A stretch of 64,000 nucleotides of DNA from positions 4,836,001-4,900,000 of the forward strand of contig CP085825.1 of assembly GCA_020809705.1 (NCBI GenBank), given 5' to 3'. Source of the stretch: Calonectria ilicicola. Its lineage: Eukaryota > Ascomycota > Sordariomycetes > Hypocreales > Nectriaceae. Made by a program: the position numbers and the translations under genes. The notes under the pieces are model-generated. The model did not search any database and was not told the DNA's origin. It saw only the letters and a program-made list of their open reading frames with translations. Below, piece after piece: positions 57,478 through 64,000 of the stretch; positions within the stretch are counted from its first letter, which is position 1; each line of letters opens with the position of its first letter.

Positions 57478-59181
57478 TTATATCGAAATCGTGATCCGAC
57501 CGTGACCTCTGCTTACGCAGGGCAGCATGGCGCTTCTCGTTTCCTCAGTCAAGAGTCCCACGCCTCTATGATCAACAGAACCACTCATGAGAGACACTTT
57601 GCAAGTTCCGCAGTTTCCCACTTCGCAACTTGAAGGCACATCGCCGAATTCCCGCCGAAGTGCCTCGAGGAGGCTCTCATCTTCTGCCACTTTAACCACC
57701 TTGTTGCCTTTATTAGCTACTTGAGCCTCAAATGGGTCGCCCGAGGTGTCAGCCGCAAACGCCTCAAAGTGAAACTCGCTTGGCGGGATGCAATGTTGTT
57801 CAACGGCTTCCTTGGCGGTCTTCATCATTCTGTCTGGGCCGCAAACATACAAATGGCTATTCCAAGCGAGCGTCCCGACAATTTGGCCGACATCCATTCT
57901 CTGACCCTTGGATTTGTCGTAGATGGTGATGTATTTACTTAGCGGCTTCAGCCGGTCCCCAAATGGCACATCCTCGGCTGAACGAACTGCATAGTGAAGG
58001 TGGAAGGCAAAATTGATTGAATCCATCGCTTCCATCATGGCAAGGAATGGGGTGATTCCGATGCCGCCAGCAATGAAAACGTGCATGCTTGCAGCCTTAG
58101 CTACCACCACATCCGAAGTGATTTTACCAGTTTGGAGGATGTCGCCAACTTGCACCGATTCATGCAGGTACCGAGAACCTCCACGGCTATTTTCGTCCAG
58201 AGCAATACCAAGTTCAAATGTATTGCCAGTATCTTCTTCGTCACCACTTAATGCTGTAGAGACCATCGAATAAGACCTGATCAACCCATTCGGGAGCTTC
58301 AACTGAACGTGTGCGCCAAGAGGAAATCTCTCAGCCTCTGGGTCAAGTTTCACGGCCCTGAATTGTAAAGACACGATCCTTGGTGTTTCCATCTTGCGGC
58401 CGACAATTCTAAAATCCCTCCAGATATCCTGTTTGCGGATTTTACGCCGCGCCTTGGCGACTCTATTTCTGAACTGACCCCGACTCTCCTCGCCAAGAGC
58501 TTCCACCTCTGCGAGCTCCTCGTTCATGGCAAGATTGGTCGTGTCCCGATGCAAATACTCCTGAACTCGCTCAATAGTCCACTTAGGCCACTTACGCTCA
58601 ATGAGTTTGATCTCGTCCCCCACATTGACCATCCCCTCGCGAATCACGCGGTAGTACCAGCCTGTACGACTGGTCTGGTATGTCTCCGGCGCAAAGTTCT
58701 TTAGCGAGAACCGATGGTTGAGTTTGAAGCATGGCTGGCGTGGAAGAGATACCTGGAGCTGTACTTCAGGTCCTACTGCAATAATGTCCCCAATGCATAC
58801 ATTGCGCTCGTTCATGGAAGAAGTAACAAAATTCTCTCCAAATCCTCCTGGGACAAATTTGTCTACCCGCTCCGGATAGGAGGCCCTCCAGTCATGGTAA
58901 TGAGACGAGCAATCTTTACCTGTTACTTTCCGCAAGTTGAATGATTTAAACTAGAACTTACATCCCAGTATCGCCTTGTCGGGCCCTCCATGAAACGTTG
59001 GGTCGTGCTCGTCTCCCTCCAGTCCAAGCTTGGTGAGTTTCATGGGGCCGTGGCAAATTATTTTGTCGATACCTGACATGACATCTATCCCGGCTAATTT
59101 TTTCATTCTGGATGTTCGAATCTCGAGTAATGTGTCTACTCCAAAGGGGCGGCTTAGTTTCGCGGGGTCGGAAATGGCCAT
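57478..59181 (-). CDS. MOSC domain / flavin reductase / 2Fe-2S ferredoxin fusion protein
   Basis: Exons 59181-58962 and 58913-57478 give 551 residues. Residues 1 to about 170 are a YiiM-like MOSC domain (LTKLGLEGDEHDPTFHGGPDKAILG, then SYPERVDKFVPGGFGENF), of the kind used by molybdenum-cofactor sulfur-handling or N-hydroxylated base detoxifying proteins. About 235-440 is a ferredoxin-NADP reductase unit: RSYSMVS is the flavin-binding motif, and AGGIGITPFLAM and VCGPDRMM follow. The C-terminus is a plant-type 2Fe-2S ferredoxin with Cys at 503, 508, 511 and 539. This order matches phthalate dioxygenase reductase-type enzymes. The AAAG acceptor is chosen because it restores GYCSSHYHDW. The reaction is not known; an electron-transfer chain feeding the MOSC domain is an inference. 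Confidence 0.9.
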
Positions 59182-59583
59182 TTTGACAATGGGGGTTGAT
59201 GAAGATGTAATTGGAAGAAGAGAAAAGAAAAAGAGATCATCAACAGGGCAAAATTTAGACCAATTGCCCTAAATATTTGCCTGATTTGTTGCCTCGCAAT
59301 CCTGGACGATCCCTCGATGCTGATAGGAGGACTTATAAGTAAATCTGCAGTAATCCGCCATTATTGACCACTTTCCGCCTTCGGCCAGCCAGATCCCAAG
59401 AGTCTAAAAATCGGCGGGGCCATGCGGACTGAGGCCAACTAGCAAGAGGAGAGAAAGACACTAGTATAGGGATGGTCATTGTTTGGTTATGTAAACATCT
59501 GTCAACTTTGCCGAGAGCCGGCAACGAATTAATGATCAAAACAAAGGCCAATGGAGAAAAAATATTGTTTAATAATCAGAAAT
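59182..59583. other. short intergenic region
   Basis: This 402-nt gap lies between two minus-strand genes. It must hold the promoter of the MOSC-reductase gene and the 3' end of the MFS gene. No gene is seen. Confidence 0.5.
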
Positions 59584-61162
59584 CTAAACTGTTCTTGACA
59601 CACCCTTAGATTCACAACTTGAAGATGCATGGCTCCAAACAGATTCCTCGGCAGCATGCTCCTCAATATTTACTTGTTTTCGCATACCCAGACGCCCACC
59701 AGGCACTTTTTTGCCAGTAAATATGGCAACAGGTATGCTTGCAAGAAAGCAGCATGCCGCCATCGAAAACATCACAGCACTCCATCCGTTTTGCTCCATC
59801 TCAAGCAGAAGGGGCGACCCTGCACTAGCAGTCCCGGATCCCAATGAAAATATTGTCATAAACAAACCGTATGCTAATCCGTAGCCACCCGAGTTACGCT
59901 TGAGCGAAGGGTATCTTTCCCGTTTGTCCATCAGAGCATAAACAACTTCCGCCATGACCGGGGTATTCGCAAAAGACATGGAGATGCCAGCACAAGGCAT
60001 AAGTATCCACATGATTACCTGTGAATACGAATCAGGAAGCTTTTCGACAGTTGTCAATCCCAAAAAACTAGGGATGCACCCCAGGAATCCCCCGATAGCG
60101 AGCCATCGTCCATCATGCTTGTCTGCAAGATGGCCCGTGAGGATGCAGAGCAGGGATGGCCCATAGAAGGTAAGCAATAGCATACCAACTTTTAAAGGAC
60201 CCCAGCCATATCTCTCCTCGCAATATACTGGGACCACGACATCGATTGAAATCCTGTTACGAATTAGGCAATTTCAAAGAGCCGAGGAACAATGGCACTT
60301 ACAAAACGTGAGCCACCGCCCAGGTCCCGCACAGAGCACCAAATATCCTCCAGGATTTGAGAAGAACAAATACGTAGTCCATGGGACCGGAATCCTCATC
60401 TTTTTCACCGGTTGGTAAGGAAGCCGATTCAACCTGTGAAGCCTGGTCATTCTGTGCCATGATTCTTTGCACTGTTTTTTTCTCAATAAGAACAAGCCGC
60501 ATGATCACGTCCACAAGTATCAAGCCTAGAACCAACCCATATACCGCATCTTTGTTTGCCACATTCAAAATCGAACCAGAAATGGGGGGAGCTGACGCAA
60601 TCCCAAAACACAGGGAGATGTCGGCATGGGCCAACACCTCGCCAATCTCGTCATCTCCGACGGTGTCTGCAATCAGTGCAAGGCCAATGCTCCAAACAAA
60701 ACCCGCGCTAATTCCTTGTAGGATGCGACCAAAAAGGAGAACAGCGACTGATTGTGCAGCCCAGAGGCAAATGCAGCCCGTAAGAAGGAAGAAAAGGCCA
60801 AAAAGCAGTGGTTCACGACGATTAGATGCCTTGTCGGCAAGAAAACCTGCGGCTGGACTGCTAATGAATGATGCTATACTATAACAGAGCATAGAATAAC
60901 CCGTCCATTTACCAATGTCCTCATGGGCAACGCCTGCTTGTTCCTCGAGGACAAAGGGGAGGACGACCACAGTGCTGCCGTATAAAAATATATCGACATA
61001 AATACCCATTACAACAGTGGCTATGATGAAAGGTTTTGAGGATCTCCATTCTAGTAGCCAGTAATTGTGTCTGTCTTTGTTTTCTTCGACGTAGCCAGGG
61101 GAAAAACGGTTGATTGGTTGCGCTATTGAGCCTGTGGTTGATGAACGACGGAGAAATTTCAT
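59584..61162 (-). CDS. major facilitator superfamily transporter, 12-TM
   Basis: Exons 61162-60303 and 60253-59584 give 509 residues. The cytosolic N-terminus has about 45 residues, followed by paired bundles of six membrane helices. Loop 2-3 has FLADKASNRREPLL, the MFS motif A region (G-x-x-x-D...R). Later GRILQGISAGFVWS is the motif found in drug:H+ antiporter-type members. The second half has GHLADKHDGRW in the equivalent loop. A charged cytosolic loop joins the halves. Proton-coupled export of a small molecule is the likely activity; the substrate is unknown. It lies head to tail with the MOSC-reductase gene, 402 nt apart. Confidence 0.88.
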
Positions 61163-61971
61163 TGCAAGGGTACGGAGAAAATAATGCGTTGCAGATATGT
61201 ATCATCCTACGGGAAAGGTACCAGCCGTAGATGAGAATGTGAGAGTATAATAGGAACGAGACACCTCCTTGCTAAAGCTGGCAGGGAACTGGCCGATAAA
61301 TTTGATTTGACCAGCTACAACTTTCCAAGGTTCTCCCAGAGCCCATCCCACGTGCAAACTATATTAAATGCAATTCTGAAACCTGGTTCGAAGCCACGGC
61401 GATCTGCTGGCTGTCCAATTGACCAATAAATGAAGAACGTTAAAAGATGATGCAATTGCGGCTGGTTCACAGGGTTCAAAGCAGCAGGGTCAAAGTAAGT
61501 AACAGACCAGAATGTATGTCTAGTAATATGAACTTGGGGCTAATTTCATGGAACACACACCAAGAAGTCGCATAGCTCCTCGGTCCAATGCGCTGTAGTG
61601 GGCAAAATGTCTGCATTGTTGATGCAGATGAAGAGTCAATTCACACCAAATTAGACGTACCAATGAGGGGTAGCATATAGCCTAACATGAATAAATGGAG
61701 AGTTACAGATCTACAAAAGTTACATCTCGAGGCCCAAAGAATGGAGTTGTAGAGATTTGACGTGGTAGCTGTCGGCGCGATTGTCCATACTTACTCGTAC
61801 AGTGTATATACAGTACTGATAGGACTGTGTCTGGGTGGGGCTCTTTGGAAGTACTTTTTTTCTTATCGCAAGACGAAGTTTGAATATTTTCAAGACGACA
61901 AACCACATTCCGTCTGCCAACTGCTTTCGCAACATTGCTCTGGTCTGCCAGGGCCCCAAGAACACGCAATC
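61163..61971. other. divergent promoter region MFS / rrp7
   Basis: This 809-nt divergent gap has no supported gene. The 70 codons immediately before the rrp7 ATG are open in frame but start only with GTG and resemble no domain, so I treat them as leader. Confidence 0.5.
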
Positions 61972-62913
61972 ATGGCGCCTTTAGACGACGGCAGCGACAA
62001 GTTTGAGGTGCTCCCCATCAAGATATCTCGGACACCATCGTTCCCAACCTCCGCCATCCACGAAGTTCGCGTGCGACGAAACGCGCCCAAGATCCCGACC
62101 GCCAACGATTCTCGAAGCTTATTCTTGAAAAATATCCCAGTGGACAGCACGGAACCACACTTCCGCGCTGTCTTTACCGAGCTCGTTGGTGCTGGGCGGT
62201 TTGAAAGCATCACTTTTGAGGACGAGAACAGGACAGCGCTTCCGATTGACCCTGCACAAGCCACCAAACTCACAGGATTTGCGCGTAAGAGGAAGCGCGG
62301 AGATGTGGAGGCGGAGGAGAGAGAACGCGAAGACCAGGCATCGCAGCTGCCCCAGATCTGGCCCCGGCAGATGCAGAGGAGCAGTAGCACAGCTGTTGTA
62401 TTACTGGCTGACGAGAAGAGCGTGCAGCTGGTGTTGAAAGCCATAACCAAAGTTCACAAGACCAAAAAATATCCCTCGTGGGGCAGTAACCTGGCCGACG
62501 AGGTCCCCTCATTGGGGTCGTCATGGATTGCATCACACCTGCAGATGTCCAGGGTTGACAAGCAAGCAACCCAGAACGCTGTCCATGCTTTCTTCAATGC
62601 GTTCAATCGCAAGGAGAAGGAGGCCACGGAGCTTGCCAAGCGTCTCCGCAACGAGCCCGATGACGACGGCTTCGTGACCGTGGTCCGCGGTGGAAGAACT
62701 GCACCAGCTAGCCGAAACGAGGCTGAAGAGGCCAAGAACAGGATGGTTGAGAAGGATGCAAAGAAGAAATCGGAGATGAAGGACTTCTACCGGTTCCAGC
62801 TTAGAGAGAGACGGAAGGCGGAGCAAGCCGCGCTACTGAAGAGTTTCGAGGAGGATAAGCGAAAGGTCAATGCAATGCGCGAGAAGCGGGGGAAATTTCG
62901 GCCGGAAACATGA
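61972..62913 (+). CDS. rrp7: ribosome biogenesis protein Rrp7
   Basis: This intronless gene of 313 residues encodes a component of the early 90S/SSU processome needed for 18S rRNA maturation; in yeast it works with Utp22 and Rok1. The N-terminal half reads as an RRM-like domain (SRSLFLKNIPVDSTEPHFRAVF, with the usual RNP-type strand) carrying a charged insertion. The C-terminal half is the Rrp7 domain: SRVDKQATQNAVHAFFNAFNRKE, then DDDGFVTVVRGGR and the long basic helix KDFYRFQLRERRKAEQAALLKSFEEDKRKV. The start ATG in AATCATGGCG is the first in frame. Confidence 0.93.
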   Translation: MAPLDDGSDKFEVLPIKISRTPSFPTSAIHEVRVRRNAPKIPTANDSRSLFLKNIPVDSTEPHFRAVFTELVGAGRFESITFEDENRTALPIDPAQATKLTGFARKRKRGDVEAEEREREDQASQLPQIWPRQMQRSSSTAVVLLADEKSVQLVLKAITKVHKTKKYPSWGSNLADEVPSLGSSWIASHLQMSRVDKQATQNAVHAFFNAFNRKEKEATELAKRLRNEPDDDGFVTVVRGGRTAPASRNEAEEAKNRMVEKDAKKKSEMKDFYRFQLRERRKAEQAALLKSFEEDKRKVNAMREKRGKFRPET

Positions 62914-64000
62914 AGTAAATGCTCGACCCAAAAGCAAATACTGCGGTAAGTTACGCCCGGCCTTTCTTCTTGTTGCCTCTTCCAGGATGACGTCGCGGGG
63001 CCATCGAAGCACAATGGGAGACCCGAGTTCTCTTGGGCATCACCCGGTTGGATGCCGAAAAAAACCGCGTTAACACAATCTTCTCAAACTTGTCTGAAAA
63101 TACTTTTTTTGCCTTCTCATATTCATGCTCTGGGACCTTATGCGGGGATGGACGCTGACAGTGGGGATAGAAATTTTGGACCAAGCAAGGAGCAGGCCTC
63201 TCTACATCTATTAAAACCCAGGAGGCTCGGGCTGCCAATGCAAAGGATCCGAAGTCCGTGGTGTCGCCTCATCATTCAAGACCCTGAGCATAGGAATCAG
63301 GGTCTGCGGGCGGGGCTGATCTACAAGATGGATCTAGCTGAGGAAGCTGAAAGAGATGACAGCTGTCGCCCCAGCAGGTTGTGTGGACCACGCACACACG
63401 CCATCACTTCCCGCATAGATGAAGATACGGGATGGTCGGGGCCTTCGGGAGAAGGCGCCTACCCGCGTGGCTTAGGCAATTCCGTGGTTTACCAGGGTCA
63501 TCCAAGTCCACCACGAGGTGTTCCTGAATATATATTGTATTTTAACCCATTGTGGCAATCCGACAACTGTTTAAGGTAGATGGTGGCGGACGGAGAAAAT
63601 ATTTACTCGTTAGCTAGCGTGAAATGGAGACACCGGGGCATACAAGCAAGTTGGAAGTGGAAGTGCGGAATATGTATGTGTGGATGTGTATGTGTATGTG
63701 ATGATGAATGGATATAAAAATATGTGTTTGTGCGTGGAAGTTGAAAGCAAAAAAGAAATATTATTTTGGTCCAGTCCCTGTCCTGCTTTGTCGAGGAGAC
63801 CCAGGCATCTGGTAGCGAGGCGAAATCTACGGAGAACCCCGCCGCATCAAGGTCCACGTATCTGCGATGACTCGCGTTTGAGGGGGTCGAGGGAAGAAAA
63901 TTTGCTCCTGACTTGTCGGATTGCACGGTCGTTGCGACAGGCCCGGTCCCTGCCTCGGAGACATGATTTTCTTTGCATCATCTCGGCAGCGCCACGAGAT
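62914..64000. other. right end of window, no confirmed gene
   Basis: Overlapping open frames exist on both strands: plus 63052-63579, and minus 63238-62951 with a basic tail ending GNKKKGRA. The minus frame near 63926-63603 could be the last exon of a gene beyond the edge. None has a recognisable domain, and codon choice does not favour one strand. TG/TA-rich repeats lie at about 63670-63735. Confidence 0.35.

Noticed and set aside
61762..61971. N-terminal extension of Rrp7 with a hydrophobic stretch
   Set aside because: It begins only with GTG and the hydrophobic segment does not fit a nucleolar protein; the ATG at 61972 gives the expected start.
63603..63926. Minus-strand frame at the right edge as a possible last exon
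   Set aside because: An in-frame stop lies just upstream near 63975, the second half is a His/Thr repeat from TG/TA-rich DNA, and no domain is visible; left unannotated.
1..64000. CRISPR arrays, operons, riboswitches, IS elements
   Set aside because: The genome is eukaryotic with spliced genes; no regularly spaced repeats or transposase-like frames were seen.

Overview
The window is nuclear DNA of a filamentous ascomycete, most probably a Sordariomycete close to the Hypocreales. Introns are short (about 48-200 nt) with GT..AG ends and CTAAC-like branch sites. Genes stand alone on both strands, and promoters are pyrimidine-rich. The gene set includes a FluG-type amidohydrolase/glutamine synthetase, a Sln1-type hybrid histidine kinase, Hmp1/CsbD-like repeats and a fungal F-box protein. 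I cannot name the genus from sequence alone.

Layout. 0.6-3.1 kb: tRNA-Ser(AGA) and a Cdc50/Lem3 flippase subunit. 4.1-7.4 kb: the FACT subunit Spt16 (minus). 8.4-9.1 kb: a carboxymuconolactone-decarboxylase-like protein. 9.6-10.4 kb: an unknown membrane protein (minus). 11.4-13.5 kb: Bud32 (plus) convergent with a GCLM-like aldo-keto reductase (minus). 14.6-15.4 kb: AP-1 sigma. 17.5-18.5 kb: Maf1. 21.4-24.9 kb: Sln1-type kinase (minus). 28.2-30.8 kb: FluG (minus). About 31.7-39.5 kb is a gene desert with an AT-rich island. 39.6-43.5 kb: a 1278-residue protein of unknown function. 44.6-49.2 kb: a small type I membrane protein, a CsbD/Hmp1-like protein and mitochondrial Nfs1. 50.6-52.1 kb: Rvs167 (BAR-SH3). 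53.9-55.9 kb: an F-box protein. 57.5-61.2 kb: a MOSC/flavin/ferredoxin fusion next to an MFS transporter. 62.0-62.9 kb: Rrp7.

Most genes are housekeeping: chromatin (Spt16), tRNA modification (Bud32), Pol III control (Maf1), ribosome biogenesis (Rrp7), Fe-S assembly (Nfs1), and membrane traffic (Cdc50, AP-1 sigma, Rvs167). Sln1 and FluG add osmosensing and developmental regulation. The genes are not an operon; the only local pair that could share a job is MOSC-reductase plus MFS transporter.

The most unusual item is the 1278-residue protein. Its N-terminal third reads like an H2B-like histone fold followed by an H2A-like one in a single chain. Its disordered C-terminal part carries four dispersed copies of a D/T-L/F-x-x-F-L/I-R/K...PP motif. 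Other points worth checking are an orphan TATA-plus-19-codon ORF at the edge of the gene desert, a possible mitochondrial presequence start for the CMD protein, terminal micro-exons in several genes, and a short tandem repeat beginning at the maf1 stop codon.
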